From Hyalella azteca (taxonomy: Eukaryota > Arthropoda > Malacostraca > Amphipoda > Hyalellidae): a stretch of DNA of 64,000 nt. A program made the translations under genes and the position numbers. The notes under the pieces were generated by a model. That model saw only the letters and a program-made list of their open reading frames with translations, was not told the DNA's origin and made no database searches. Of this stretch, positions 45,551-60,233 are shown piece by piece (within the stretch, counting starts at the first letter, position 1; each line of letters starts with the position of its first letter). The stretch lies in NCBI RefSeq assembly GCF_000764305.2, contig NW_025944349.1:1-64000 (forward strand), read 5' to 3'.

Positions 45551-46832
45551 CCGTCAAACGGGGTAATAAGGGGCGGTTTTGAGCGTTTTTTGTTAATAAC
45601 TTCTTACCACAAAACATTTCATAAACAAGTTTGGGCTCATTTTAAAGGTTTTTACGAGGTTATTGTGTGGCATCTTGGAAAAATCTCATTTGCTATTCGT
45701 AATGAGCCAGACGCAAAATAAAAGCCACCCGAATTACTACTGAGACGCAGTAATAAGGGATACCTGAAACAAAAGTTAATTTTATAACGTTTGAAGAATA
45801 TATGCTGAGTGTACTCATTTATTACTAACAGTACGCTGAAGTCCTCCTCTTCTTTTGTAGATGATGTAGATGTAAAATAAATGACATTTTCTCTGATTTT
45901 TACTTGTTTTTCCTTCATTGAAATGATATTACCTTATCCATACAGTACCGTATTATTGATGTGATATTACCGTATCCATGGACATGCCATTGAGCATTGG
46001 CAACAACCTTGTCCACTGCAAGCTTCATATAAGCAGGTGTATAGCACTTCATCTGTATCTGTAAGCTTACAGGATGGCTTATCATTTCGCACCCTTTTAA
46101 TTAATTGAGTCAAGTGAATTCACTATAACAAAAAAAAGTCGTAAAACATACCTGAAACAGAAAGAAATATTTTTGCGACAATCACCATATTTTTTGAGAA
46201 ATAAATCATAGTTTAGGTTAATTACTTTTCATTCCATGTTGCCCGGTGCACAATTATATCTATGACATTCTACGCACAATTTTGTGATGACCGATGATGC
46301 ATTAATTTCTCGTTAAGTGACAATTTTTCCGCTAAACGAGGTAAATATAATCAAAATTATTTGTTGTTAATTGATTTTTTTAACCGAAGCCTCTGCTAAC
46401 CAAGGTTCTACTGTGAATGCGTTCTTAGGGGTGTCCCTTATTACCCTAGGGGGATGTCCCATATTGCCCCGTCGTGCGAAAATGGCCGTCATTTCTTTGA
46501 AATGAGCAATGCAAATTCTGTCAATCAAGTTTTTAAGCCAACTTTCATGGGAGTAAAATTTTTTAATACGACAAATATTCTTTTGCTACGGACCTTAGCA
46601 GAAGTACTTTTGCAAAATCAAACTTGTCACATTTTTTCAGGGATTTTTTAGAGGTAGTAAATGTGTGATTTCTTAACTTGCTTATGCTACATAGATAGGA
46701 AAATTTTAAATTTTATGCTACTATTTATAGTTTTTCAATATTTTAATTAGTCTAGCTGCTACAACATTTCTACAAAATGTCGGAGGAGTGTCCCTTATTA
46801 TCCCACCCGTCCCTTATTACCCCGTTTGACGA
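45551..46832. mobile_element. 1282 bp DNA element with terminal inverted repeats
   Basis: The left end CCGTCAAACGGGGTAATAAG (45551) is matched by the inverted right end TCGTCAAACGGGGTAATAAG (46832). A TA dinucleotide lies on each side (45549-45550, 46833-46834), which would fit a TA target duplication. Internally the motif CCCTTATTA recurs: inverted in the left end and at about 45751, and direct at about 46437, 46792 and 46811. A block at 46430-46475 with TACCCTAGGGGGATGTCCC and CCCCGTCG looks like a displaced copy of the terminal sequence. No transposase is recognisable; the only ORFs are short (45652-45918 minus, 46454-46651 plus). It is probably a non-autonomous DNA transposon, superfamily not assigned. 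Confidence 0.82.
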
Positions 46833-49800
46833 TACCCTAATAATTTGATTTGGGGATGAATTATTGAAATTGCGTTGCATTATATGAAGACTTGTAATAT
46901 TATTTATGCGGTTCGACAAATGGTTCTTCTAAAACATGTATATATACATAAATTACATGCTCTCAGATTTTTGAGTATCTACTGAGATATTGCATGGGTG
47001 ACACTGCTTTGTGTGCTTTCAAGTCAAATGGAAAAGATTCATATGTCACCTTAGTGCGTATTTGAAGGCCTGAACGCAAACAGAGGATTCTGAATCTGCA
47101 TAGTGACTATATTATAGTGGCTTCTCAGGCGCTATTTGCATATATCAATTTCTCGATCCAGGGAGAACTTCGCTCCAGCTGAACTTCTGGAAGTCAGAAG
47201 CAATAACTTGTTTTCCCGAAAATCATTATGTGGGTTAACGAACGTGCAGATCGCCAAATGATCTGCAAATTACAACGAGACAAACGTAGCGTTCGTTATG
47301 ATATTATTTGAAATGACTAAATTTAAAATCCAAAATAACCACTCTGACTGAATTTGCATTACTCCACTAATGCATGTACCATCATTGATAGTCAAATATA
47401 TAGTAGAAGCACAAAATATAGTAGAAGCTCATGCTTTACTCATTCTGAATGCACGGTTGCCGTGATTGACATTAACCCCTTCGTGCATGAAAGGCGTAAA
47501 ACTCACTCATTTCTCTCCTCGCTTAACTTACCAAGCTTTGAATCCTCTCCGTATCTGACAATAACAAAACACACTTGTTTTTCGACTGGTGTTGCCCTTT
47601 ACTCAGCTAACTCTAACCCTCTCTAATTGAAAAGAAAGTCCCCTACACTAAACGTATCACTGAGTTCCATACGAACTAAATCCTGAACATTTAGGGAACA
47701 AATCGAAGTACGTCATTCATAAAAAGCACCCGTGAATAAATTACGTATTTTATCGGCGAACACAAGCACTGTTACGTCAACACGATCCAATCTAGTGATT
47801 TCATTCCCACTGATGGTTTGTTTTGCATCTTGCTTGAATAAAATTTTCAATTCATTCACAATGCTTCAATATGATTAGAGCAATAAAAAATCATCGAGTC
47901 GAAGCATCGTTTTTAAGGATACGTTCATCCATCGTCAGGGTACGTTTTTGAGGATGAGGTCTGAGGTCGATTGCTGATAAGTCGAAATTATACAGAGAGT
48001 GAGTTCACTCGCTTCAACTTCGCCCATTTCAAATTCTCAAACTTTAAGTTCTGCCACTTCAAGTTTAGTCGTCTAGCCAACTTTTAACACATGCGATTCC
48101 TCCACCCGAAGGCAACTTTCAAGTTCACGAACAATGTGAAAATGCCGCAGACTTTGCGTTTCGTGAGAATTCCAGTAACAATAAGAATTTTCGAAGAATT
48201 TAATTATAGCTGGATCACAAGAACTATTCCATTTTTACCGCATTCGTCTTTTTAAATTGCAAGTTAAAAAAAAATAAGTTAACAACTCAATTCACTATAT
48301 CTTCATTGAAAACGTTGCACAGAACAGCCTCATCATCAGTTTTAAAAAATTCAACGAATACAAGCATAATCAAGAAGGAAGGAACAAAGTCTGAATCATT
48401 ATTGATTCTTTATTCAGGTATTATGAAGTTATTCCTGCCAAGATGCGGTCAAACCAGGCTTCTAAAAACTGTGGTTCGCGCTGAGCATCGACGTACGTCG
48501 GAATGATGTCGCTCAACTTTTACATCCGCGTGTCTGAACACCAGCGGTTGTAGAGGAGCTTTCGTTTGGATATGCCTCTTTCTAAGCCATCTCACTCTGT
48601 TGTGAGCCTTCATGCTGAGCAATGCAGCGTTACTGTCTGCGTACGATTTCAAGGTAATCGGTTTCAACTCAAGGGGTTCGGATTTGAGGGTTTTAGAATT
48701 GCTACATATTTTTAAACTGAAACCATGTCTTATAAACGCGTGCGGTTCTTATATAAAGAGATATAGTTTTACATGTTCCTTTGTCGGCAACTTATTCCAT
48801 ATGTTTTCATTTTTTTGTGTATATTTAGATTATCTATTTCATTCTAAATTAGTTACTTAATAAAAACAAAAAATGACGCCATTTTAACCCTTAATCCAGG
48901 ATTGGAATGAAACGCATAGGACTGCACATAGTTTTTCAAAATTCCGAATGTCTGGCATCGAGATCGAAGGTCGAATCGAGATTATAGGTTTTCTCTTCTG
49001 ATTGTACTTGTATTCTATACATTTTTGAACTGATGATGTTGCTGGTCTCCGTGGCGTTTTCAATGGAGATATAGTGATTTTGCTTAGATTTTTTCACTTT
49101 TAAATTCTTAATTTCACTACTGTATAATATTAGGGGTTAAATAGAGTCAATAAGTCCAGAGGTTACGTTAGAATGACTGAAATAATGGAACCAACTCGGG
49201 CTAGTCCAATAAGTGCACCATTTTACATCAACCTTGCAGCCGTTCAAAATATAATCACAACAGAAAATTGCTTACTCGGATATAAAGATTGTCCGAAATA
49301 GCGTAGAAATCACTTATGATTTTGATAATGTGCGTTGTACAGAGCTAGCCTTGAAATGCGTCATGACAGATACGACCGCTATCATGACCGACAATTTCCC
49401 CCAGGCAACTAGTCTTCACAAACATTTTTCTGCGCACTGGAGCTATGAGTGGCTTAATAGACGGAGCTTAGAGCCGGCCATCCAATTAGTTGCTTTTGTT
49501 TTCCCTCTGAAAAATAATCTCATTTTCCAATGTAGCTCAGAGCGCTTTAAAATGAAATTTTCATCCACACAACGATTGTACGTTCAATTAATAATAAAAT
49601 TATATTGTTTAAACAAAGTTCATTTAAGCGAACAACAACGCATGTAGCAAGCAGTAAACTCTGACATAAAACTTTTACCTGCAAAGTATACTCTTATGCG
49701 TTTCACAAATTTGTTTTCTTAGAAAATTGTCTAACAGTGGACTTTAAATGGTATGAATATTGATGAAAAAGTAAAATATTTGGAAATACTCTCTTCTTGT

Positions 49801-52800
49801 CGATTGCTATCGATACAACTTATTCATTCTGCAAAGAAGTTTTTTTACATATTCATTGCATGCGATGTAACAAGACCTCAGTCATCCTGATTTTATATGA
49901 TAAAAATTGTATCAATTTATACAATTATGAACGGAAAAGCTAAACAACAAAATAAGTTGCCCCATTTATACTAAATTATAGTTCAGTGTTAAGTTTCAGG
50001 GTTCATGGAAATATTTCAGGGTTACTTAGGAAAGTTCAGCCTCTAATTTCTGAATAAATGCAACTGAATCATGAGTTATTACCACAAGATTTCCTACATT
50101 TCAGAAAATAAAATTTCACATAAGAAAGAAAGAGGACAATGTTAGAGAGATTTCCAAAAAGGAATAAATTAGCAATTTAATTAGTTTTTTAATTGATAAA
50201 TAATTCTGTATTCAAATTCCAGGTATATTGATTCCCAGTTGGGGTTAGAATTCATCCAAGAAAAACTTTTTAAGACTTTCGACCATTTAATGCCATCAAA
50301 ATTCACGAAACAGACATGCGAATTATAAACCAACCAAAAACGGAATTGAAGTAGCTAGTATGTTTGCAGAGACAAAACTAATTGTGCTCTAGGTAGTGAC
50401 ATCAAATAGTAAATTGAATGATTCATATAGAAAGTTTCCCTCAAACAAGCATGTTTAGGTCGCAATAATGAATTATATATATAGGGCACTGGCGCTGCGC
50501 TGTCTCATTAGGTGTCTTCTGTGAGCAAACTGCGCCACTGTGCATTGTGTAGTAAACCAATTCACTTGCTAATGAAGCGACAAAATACAGATGCGGTAGA
50601 CGTTAAATGCTTACAAAAATTTTTAGTTGTACTCTCCAGAAAATATTTATCCTATCGAAATATTGCTTTCAACTATACTTTTTCTTTAAAACGTCCTTCT
50701 AGCCCACGATGTTATAGATAATTGTTAATTTTTGCGTGATTGTGTATTTTTACCGGTTTGTGTGTACGTTTTTGATGTCTGGTGCTGAAAATATAATTAT
50801 ATTCTCATTGGCGGGATGCAGGAAATAAATGCGATACTTGTAAGGGAAAGATCGGATAAGAACTTTGATTTGTGAAGGCATATATGGATTTAATTTAGGC
50901 TAAGAAAACTTTTTTTTTTTAATTATCGAACTACAAAGGAAATGTAACTTCAACGCTCTATGTGAAATGTGAACTGAACTAGCCTTTCATTACTTAGCAC
51001 GCATTGTATTTAGTATTAATGGGAATCATTGTAATGAGTATAATGATAACGGGATTCTCAAATTTCATAGATGCTTAATCCATACCGAGCAACACCGGGC
51101 TAGCTTGCTGGTAAATTATAATTCCTAGTTCTGTATAATTTAAAGAACGGTTAGTACGTAACTAAATTATCCTTAACAATTAATCTGCGTTAACAATGTT
51201 GCAGCGATGCGTTATAATATCGCAAACCGGGGCCATTCCATATTTTGAATTGCTAGCATATGATACGTGTATAAAGAATAATTTCCGTGAAAATCTAGCA
51301 GATTCATAATAAGTTCCGTTCACATTGATAACATTTACTTTCTTTCAACTGAATTCTGTTCAATCAATATTAATGTTCATCCCTCCACCGAATGTTGCGA
51401 AAAGATTCATATCTCCTCTTCAGATTCAATTCATTCCATCGAGGCACCGAAGCAAAAATCTGTAGGGACTTTAATCCCCTTTCAAAAAGTCTTAAATAAT
51501 TCAGGCGTGTTTGGTACATCATTTTGTGAGTTCCTTTTTAATTGCTGAACTTTAAATGTTGTGGGCTGTGATCCCTCGCAGGATTTTGCATGGAAATTTT
51601 ACAAAGACTTGTGTGACTTTTCCATTGCCTTGGTATCCTTGCTACCAAGTTCCGCAGAACGCGGCGCAAAACTTCTCAGGAGAAATCAGCGACACTGGCC
51701 CGCAAAAGTATCGAATTTCCTAACAGCCTACAACTTTTGCCAGTTTCGCGGACGAGTTTCTGTTCCGTGCGCCCACGGAAAGATTGCAATTAAACGGTAA
51801 TGGATATTCGAGTGTTGAAAATTCAAAAGTTTTACAAGGTGTGTGGAAATTGGATGACGTGGCCAGCGCCAGCAATTAGATATGGTGTATATTTTGGGTA
51901 GGTGTTCAGCTACATGAGAAACCGTTGCCGTTGATAAATACAATCACATATGTATTAATCTAATAATACAATCATACAAATTTCGTATCAATATTACTCA
52001 AAATTTGTTAATAATATTCTTTGAGAAGATATCGATTGGTAATGCATGTTTGGGATTCAGGTTCTATTAATTATTAAACTCGGGTGGTTTAAAGGATAAT
52101 AACATACGCGAAACGAATTTGTTGAATATCATTGAGGTTTCATCGGTTACATCTCAATTTAGCACTAATTATGGGGATTCAAACCATACTAGCGATGAAA
52201 GCAATAAAAAAACTAGCATTTGTGTTTGTGGGGCAGCCACACAATACTGACCTGTGACAGAAATCCATACGGCTCATCGAATGGCATTAAGTATATGCTA
52301 TATACCATATTCCATAACATATTTTACATATAAATATATAAAATACAATATAATATAGGCAGAATATCAGGCACAAAACAAATGAGAATCCATCTTCGTT
52401 ACCCGGCTCACTATAGCACTGTGGAAGATTGTGACCGAAAATCATTGACGAGCTATATGAGGGAAGTAAACAACGTGGTTACAAGAATAAGTTCATTTAA
52501 GGAACTCCGACGTATTTCCTTAGAAAGTAATTGCCATAGAGGCTACATATGATCCATTTCTCACAGAGAACAAACGAGTTGTTATCAGCATACATCAATG
52601 TTGATCAGTATTTATCTGAGACTGCTATATAAAATTATTGAAGAACACATCGAAAAACACTCAACGACAAAATTTTACATAAAACTACGAAACACCTCTA
52701 TTTCCCCTAATAAACAATTTTTTGTGATCAATATTAATAGCATTTGCACCCACACCAAATTACTTTTCAAAGAAGTTTACAAAATTGGACTTCGGTTCTT

Positions 52801-53344
52801 GCAGCAGACAACTGCGTCTGCGTGGACGTGCTTGGAGTCTGAAGATGAGCGGGGCCTGCGGCAAAAACGAAGGTTTGTGCCGACATAAGCAGTAATAAAA
52901 ACAAACTTGCTACAATTCGTTTCTTTGTTGTTTTTATAGCGAAAAATAAAGTGGGATGCGGACAAATGAAATGTTTTCATTCGTTGCGCACCGTGCCAGT
53001 GAACTGTTTATTATTCTTCTAAGCTTCGACAAACTTCCCCAATTCTGGAAGAGTTTCTGCCTACATTCTAAAATATTATTAACTTTGTAATGGAACTTGA
53101 TATTTTCTTCATATAAAGTTTATATAATTCTGAGCTACCGTAGACGAATAATGTGAACAAATTTTCAACGTACATCGATGTTTATCGAATTATTTCAAAC
53201 AATGTGGATGTGCTTGGGATAAGTTGATGATGAACATTTGTTTTCGATATGTAATATACGCTCATCATCTGTTGTTTCATCGTTGCTCCTGAAGCGGTTT
53301 TATCTATTCCTTGGGGTTGCATTATGTTTCATTATTACACTTGA
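46833..53344. other. AT-rich non-coding DNA
   Basis: No recognisable gene. AAATATAGTAGAAGC is duplicated at about 47394-47427. ORFs such as 49330-49647 (105 codons) and 52598-52888 (96 codons) are open but resemble nothing known. In the latter only the last 30 codons are richer in G and C. Confidence 0.45.
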
Positions 53345-53700
53345 TGAACTTTCATCATTGCATAATATTGCATCACTGGGCTGCCGTCCTATATGAATCG
53401 GAAGATTGATGTTATTGCATCACTGTGCTGTCATCTTCTGCAACTAAATATTGATGTTTTTGCATCAAAGCGTGGGCATGTTCATGCATCGAAATACTGA
53501 TGTTTTGGCATCAGAGCGTTGGCATCCTTATGCATCGAAATATTGATGTTAATTCATCACTGCGCTGGCATTCTGCGCCCCGAAACATTGATGTTATTAC
53601 ATCCATGTGCACTTAGCAGCCATCTTCTGCACCCATATATTAATTTTATTACATCATTGCGCTGCCATCATCAACACCGTGATATTAATGTCCCATTCAT
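53345..53700. repeat. degenerate 46 bp minisatellite
   Basis: The block TTGATGTTATTGCATCACTG and variants recur at 53406, 53451, 53497, 53543, 53588 and about 53640, with spacings of 45-46 bases and one of about 52. Intervening sequence repeats as (G)GCATCNTTNTGCATCGAAA. Copies differ at many positions, so the array is old. Confidence 0.85.
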
Positions 53701-56700
53701 GAATCGTATTTCAGCGACATATCCTCTCTCCGTGAGGATATTTCATGGCTGCGTCGTTATACTGGAATAATTACGCGGATAATCTGCAGAACCAAGACCC
53801 GAAAATGAGACAGCTGAACGTCTGGTAAACAACGATAAAACTTGAGATCGAGGTGCACTTCGTCATTACGGAAACACAAACCAGGATTGAAGTTTATCGG
53901 AAATGAACGATCCGCAATAATTGATCAATGAAGGTTGAAATCGATTAAAAGAAAATGATTTCTTGTTAAAAATAAAACACTTTCACATGATTGCATTTTA
54001 AAACCCACTATCAAATTTGTTTAACAAATAATTTTAGTAATCTGCGATTTAAAATGCATAAATGAACAATATTGACAATAATAAAAGTTCGAAAGTCTAA
54101 CAAGACTAAGCTGTTTGGCCTAATCCCGGGATTCAATATGCTTCCCTTTCAATATTTATGTTCAAGAACCAGAATGATGTTCATAAGAGATTCTTATTAT
54201 TCCAAGTCTTTTTCCACGGCAGATCATCAACCATAATGAATTGAATTTACGAAATGTTGCGGTCATATGTGGAGAATTGAAGACTAGAATGAAAAATCAA
54301 ACAACAGAGACATAATCGTTTATAACAAGAAAATCATTTTATACATATGTAATTGAATCTATTTATATTGCTTTACATTTTTCTAAGCAGTTTAACAAAC
54401 TATAGTTTTAAGATTGAAATTATCTGGACATATATATAATTTGAATAATGAAAAGTAAAACATTCAAATAATTATATAATGATAAAATATATATATTGGA
54501 CACATTTAAAACAAATTTCTGTCAAAAGTTCCAAACGAGTACATGAAACATCTACCCATCCAAGTTCTTGGTGTATAAATGAGCATAAATTGTTGATGAG
54601 TGACGGCATAAGGCATGACGTTGGCAGATATTTGAGCTATTTCACAATAAATTGTTCAGCTCTCTCTCTAGCTTAGCTTTGGTAGAAAGTCGTCATGCAA
54701 ATGCGCCCCTAGAATAGCAATTGCGCTTATCCTCTGTAGGCCTGAAGTGCTCTGCGTTTCGGTTGGCCTAAAAATTGACACGGCAAAGACTCTGTACCTC
54801 TAGCAATTAGCGAGGTAAAAGCTGGAGATGCTTGTTCCGTAATTTGGTTTCCAAATGACGAACGTTCCAAAATTTTCCTCTTCTGAACGAATGCTTCCAC
54901 AAGATTATTAAGCCGCCGTGATTTCATGGATCAGCTGGACTTGTAAATATGACTTATAAGGATTCACATTTCATACATCAAAAGTTGAGCCTTCATTTTC
55001 AGGATTATTATAAGTTTTACTCTTCATATATGCCAGAAAATTATTTTGAATATCTTATTATTTAACTTTTTGGCCGGGTTTGGAACAATCATGGACAATT
55101 AAATATTCAAAAATGTCATAAATCTGCAGTTTCATGAATCATTAATGGTCACTCATCGATGTATACATAATAATCCTTGAATTTTTTTGGACGACCATAA
55201 GTTATTTATTCATGCGATTTACTCGAGATATCTTCTGTCACCCACGACAGAAGTTAGCAGCGACGTCATATTTCAACATGTAAGCCCGGGTCGTCAAATA
55301 ACTCGTCGGTTATCAAGCAAATTGGAATTTCACTAATTAATCAGAGCTATAGTTGTGCGTAGATTTGCGACTAACAACTGTATTCACCAGACGCATAAAT
55401 TATTATCAGAATCTTTGCGTGATGCTTCCTGTCATCTTAAAGAGTTGAGATAACCGAAACCATTAACAGGCAACCCTTATCTTCGCTCTATTTGACAGAA
55501 GATTCCTGCTTGATCTCTCCTGACTCGGGGTCAAGATGTGTCTTTGAGGAATACTTGACATATTATGAGTTGGCCGATTCGAAAATTGTCAATAATTTTA
55601 ATTATTTGTTTTCATTTTTAAGTAAATCTCAGTAAAGTTCGTTTCCTTTCTTGCACCCTTGCAGGTAAAGATATGCAAAAATTAATCGCAATGTAATATC
55701 TTACCCTTCTTGAAAGTAATAAAACCTTACTTTTCAAAAACCTTCAAGGCTCCTCATTTCAGGTGTGTTATCTAACGAAATTCGCATTTTTAGAGCACCG
55801 TGAAATTCTTCTCATGGGTTGAATAATCGTAATTACTAACGAGTATATTCCCTAACAGTGAAATGGACTTACTTCGGACACGCATAATCCTGTTGAACGA
55901 ACCTGATTTGATTTGTGAGGCTGCCCTATCTGATTCGGCGCTCTATATATACATACACTATATCTGCTCGGTTAGTTTAATCCGGTAATTACTCGTAACT
56001 AATCTATTGAGCAGTGAGCGGTTGGAGATTTCATTTGTTTTGTGATGCCTCTTGGTCACAAATTGACTAAAATGTATTTGTGAAATTTGAGCAAGCGTTA
56101 AATTGTGACGTCACAAATGCAGTTGATGACACCTAACTTCTTACGTAAAAATTATTTATCCATTCGGATTGAGGTTAATGTACAAAATGCTCACTCACCA
56201 TCTTTAGCTACATATATGGACCCAAAAATAAATCATTTATGAACACATTCGGCATAATAAGTGCCGGTGTGTTCAACATCCATTCAAATGAAATCCATCC
56301 CTGTCTGGCAGGGATTTTATCGATTAACTTTTAATTTTTTTCGAAGGTTTATTGTAGTAGGAACTTGAATTATGCAAATCTCGCAATTAATTGGTATTAA
56401 AGGCAATATTGGAACAAAAATGTTCACACCGAAGAATTTTTAGCAGGCAGATATGGCAGCGTTTCCCACATTTGCCGTACAAATAGATTAACTTCATATC
56501 ATTTCCCTCGCGCGAGATAGTCTTGAACCACTGAAAATATGTTGTCATAATTGGCAGAACACTGCCCGAACAGAGATCGACTGATCGTCTCTTTTATGAA
56601 TAAACTTTCTGAGCAGTGTTTCGAGACAATGTATACTGAATTTTTCATTTTAAGCGTTCCACTGGGTGTTTCACATTCACAGCAGCCGTCATAAAGTGAC

Positions 56701-59700
56701 GCTTTTGCAGACCAGGCGCCAGTTTCCCTTCTTGACTACCGATAAAATTTATCCTTCAGGAGCTGCCGCTTGCAAATTTCTGAAAAAAACTTACGAGATA
56801 TGACCTTGTGGAACATATGACCTTGTCGTGAATGTTCCAGATATATCGATATTTAATTTCTTACAGTTCATTATTGCATTGGAAGGCAGAGAATATTTCC
56901 TTTATTAAATGCAGAACGAAATATGAAAGTAATTCTCTTTAGTGCAATATCCTGTCGTAGAAATAATAATTAAGAATTTTTTTTTAAGAAAGAAGCCCAA
57001 AATGTACTCGTCTTTTATCAAAGTGCATACAAGAATATTTTCATCTAAAAATATCAATCGTTCGGCACAACGGTTTTAAGTTTTTACACAAGTAAGCCCA
57101 TGAGTCGTAAAAAAGTTTTATGACCGCGCAAACTGGCCCCGCCCACCAGACTTCTCACGTAACGGAGGTCCACTTTATCTAATTGTAAAATTTATGAGGC
57201 TAGTTTTTAAAATTTCTCAACTTGAGCTCTAATTAAGTCGTATAATATCTCACCATTAGACACATTCTTTTTACGTTGTTAATTTGCTTCTGAAATTTAT
57301 ATAGGAAAAAACGCCAATGACAATCTTGGATGCTGACATCCAGGGCTATTAATTCCTACTAATATAATTAGTCGGCGCTATTGAAATTTGGAATTGAGGC
57401 CGTGCCTCTTTAAATTTCATCAACACAGAGACTGGAAATAACTCAGTAGCCTACATGATAAACTTTTGACCAATTACGCTACACTGAAAACAGTTAAAAG
57501 TTAGCTCGCGGAAACGTTTTCTGATAATATTTTAATGCGACGTATTTTAAGTAATTGTCTCTTCACCTTACAAAATTGGCAGGATATGTGGCTATTATCA
57601 AGCGGCCGGTTGTGATTTTGTTGGGTGTTGCAAAATACAATTTCATCTTGCAAATCACAGTTAACGAATCTTTGTGTTAATCACGGCTTTTCCACTCGTT
57701 CATATTGAAAAAGGCCAATTTTTGCTTGCATACACTTGATCACAGCATCAAATGTATAATGTTTACGGAAAGTGTAGAGAGCAGTCTCAAAGGGCACCTC
57801 ATTTTTCAGTTTCACTTTATCTTTTAAAATTTAATTGCACTTACATGAAGATTTTACGTAGATTTTTTCACATGTCAATTTTTTTTTCTTTAATCATGTG
57901 TATTATATACTTGTAGAGAATAAAAAAAATCACTAAATTGCAATAAAGCTGAAGCATTCTTTAAATAAAGAATAAATTCATGCTATTTCCCGTAATGCCT
58001 ACTGATGAATGATAGATAATTCACGGCGTATCTCCATTTCATTTCATTTCATAATTTGCCCTCATCATGTAGACTGTAAATGCTGTGATAGGATGTATAT
58101 TTTTTTGCAGTGATTATCTCAATTGTTCACCAAGTCTCCTGGTTTTCAACTCGTCCGTTATACGTAATTTCAATGTGATTGCCATTGCACGAGGCAATTC
58201 ATACTCCCGTAATCATAACCGTCATACTCCTCTTACATTGCATACTCCCATAATAAGTATCAATGCAAGAGGTAATTAATATTATTGGATAGTAAATTAA
58301 GGCACTCATCCAAGCGTTAAATATATGTTGTCTCTTACCTACTTTCGCTGAATTTGATGACCTACATTTCGCTCTACTTCAAAGTTTACTCAACGATCAC
58401 TCTCTCTATGGCTAAATGCTGCGTTTCCTTACTGCGCAATACATAGAATACTTTTTTGACTTCTCGAATATTACTAAAACAAAGTGTTTACTGCATCAAA
58501 ATGCAAGTCGTTGTTTAAACTTAGTGGTCTGTTTCAGTAGTAAAACAAGTATAGGTCGTTCCAGAAAATGGCAAATTCTATTTTCGCGTTCAGTAGTATT
58601 CTGTCGTACCTGTTTGCACCGATGGCTTCTGAGTTTGAGATCAGCTTATGCGCGGTGTTGGATTGAAATCAAATGATCGGTAAACCAGGGACTGGCCAGC
58701 TGTTTCCTTGGCAATGGGTCATTATTGAGGTCTTTATTCGATTATCTGGAGAGCACAGAGCTTGCATGTCATCCTAAAATTTACGTTGTGGGCAACGAAC
58801 TCAGTTTTGTTTGAACACGAAATATTTCAGTTAAATTTTTTTTCTCAATAAATTACGTCTGACTTCACTAATAACTGAAATTTGAAAACAATTTCATAAA
58901 CATGACCTAATTAATCATTGTGATGTTATTTTTTTTTGTTCTATGATGTCAAATAATCTCTCTTTGATTCCAGCTTGATCATGATTTTAAATGTACGATT
59001 ATTTACTTAACTAGGTGGTAAGAAATGTATTTACACGTAGATAGTGCATTCGAATAAAACGGCATTATTATCAGCCTTGACAACAGTTGTTTCATCCCTG
59101 AAAGCCGTAGTAGTAGTGTTTCGACAGTGAATGGCATTGGAAGACGAAATAAAACTTTTGGCAAGACAATTATCATCGCCAATAACTGCCGAAGCTAAAT
59201 GTTCTTCCCGCAGCTCCGGACGTGATCTTATTAGCAGCGTTGTGAGAATCACTCCAGCCTTACAGAACGCAAAGAGATCTTTGAAATTGGATATGGATAC
59301 AAGCTTGTGATATATGTGTATATCGCATAAATTGAAGTTCTTATCAATACAAGAGCGTTTATCTGGGGATCAAGATTCTTAAGTAGACTGGAAAATCTAG
59401 AGAATATTGAATAGAAAATTGGAAAGATTTTTCGGTTCCTCTAAGATCTCGTTTTTCGTTCAGAATTATAATACAAGAAAACCATTTTTTGAAGGCTAGC
59501 AGTATTCATGTATACACATAATTTTCTTTCAAATTAATTATAGGAAATCTGTATTAATTTCATGATAATGTACCGACCGAAGTATAATGCTCGGGAGTTG
59601 TATCAGAAATCGTTTAATATAGCTGTAACTTAAGATAACTTACGAATTCGTATTCAACAGATGTGTCTCGCGGTTCAATTGAGAGACAAATTATGCATCA

Positions 59701-60131
59701 ATACATTCTAAGTAAAACTGGAAGTAATCAATGTTGCAATCAAGCCACAACGTAAACAAGTTCATTTTGTTTATCATTGTCTTGGAAATAGCAGTACCAT
59801 TTTGAGAGATAATATAATGTCAATGTCACTGTATTACGTAGCTCCATCAGCAATATTTTTTTGATTCTGTAGAGAAAGTGCATATTATTCAGACACTGCA
59901 TTAGAAGCTGCAACGTGAGAAAGGGGAGAAGTGTAGCGGGACAGGGAATGATCGAGCGGTATAGTGGAGAAGGGGCGTACACTCCAATATAGTCAGTATA
60001 GGGAGATTATCGGTGCAGGAGTTTAACGGGCTAGTGGAGAAGTAGACCACTATTACATCATAATTTAAGAATACTATAGTCGCTGTTCATTAAAGAGCAT
60101 GACGCTAAGACTTCTAACCTCTTAGAATAAT
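53701..60131. other. AT-rich non-coding DNA
   Basis: No recognisable gene except the weak candidate at 54727-54927. An (ATTTC)n stretch lies at about 58035-58053. A local duplication of TGCA(C/A)GAGG(C/T)AATT and CATACTCCC(G/A)TAAT lies at about 58184-58280. A purine-rich stretch with repeated TAGTGGAGAAG lies at about 59910-60045. The minus ORF 59031-59252 is open but unrecognised. Confidence 0.45.
54727..54927 (-). CDS. short basic ORF with dibasic sites, speculative
   Basis: 66 codons from an ATG at 54927 to a stop at 54727, in a segment richer in G and C than its surroundings. Basic clusters (KSRR, QKRK, QPKRR) and a C-terminal RALQAYRG directly before the stop would be compatible with a processed, amidated peptide. 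However, no signal peptide precedes it, the ORF is short and I know of no matching family. A chance ORF or an isolated exon is as likely. Confidence 0.13.
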   Translation of the reverse strand: MKSRRLNNLVEAFVQKRKILERSSFGNQITEQASPAFTSLIARGTESLPCQFLGQPKRRALQAYRG

Positions 60132-60233
60132 TGATGAACATGAATTACATGATAAAGTAAAATCTAAAAAATATATCTAGGAGCATACATATAGTGATGA
60201 ACATGAATCACTTATAAAGTTAAAAATCTAAAT
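60132..60233. repeat. imperfect direct repeat, spacing 62 bp
   Basis: TGATGAACATGAATTACATG with TAAAGTAAAATCTAAA (from about 60132) reappears as TGATGAACATGAATCACTTA with TAAAGTTAAAAATCTAAA (from about 60194). Confidence 0.8.
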
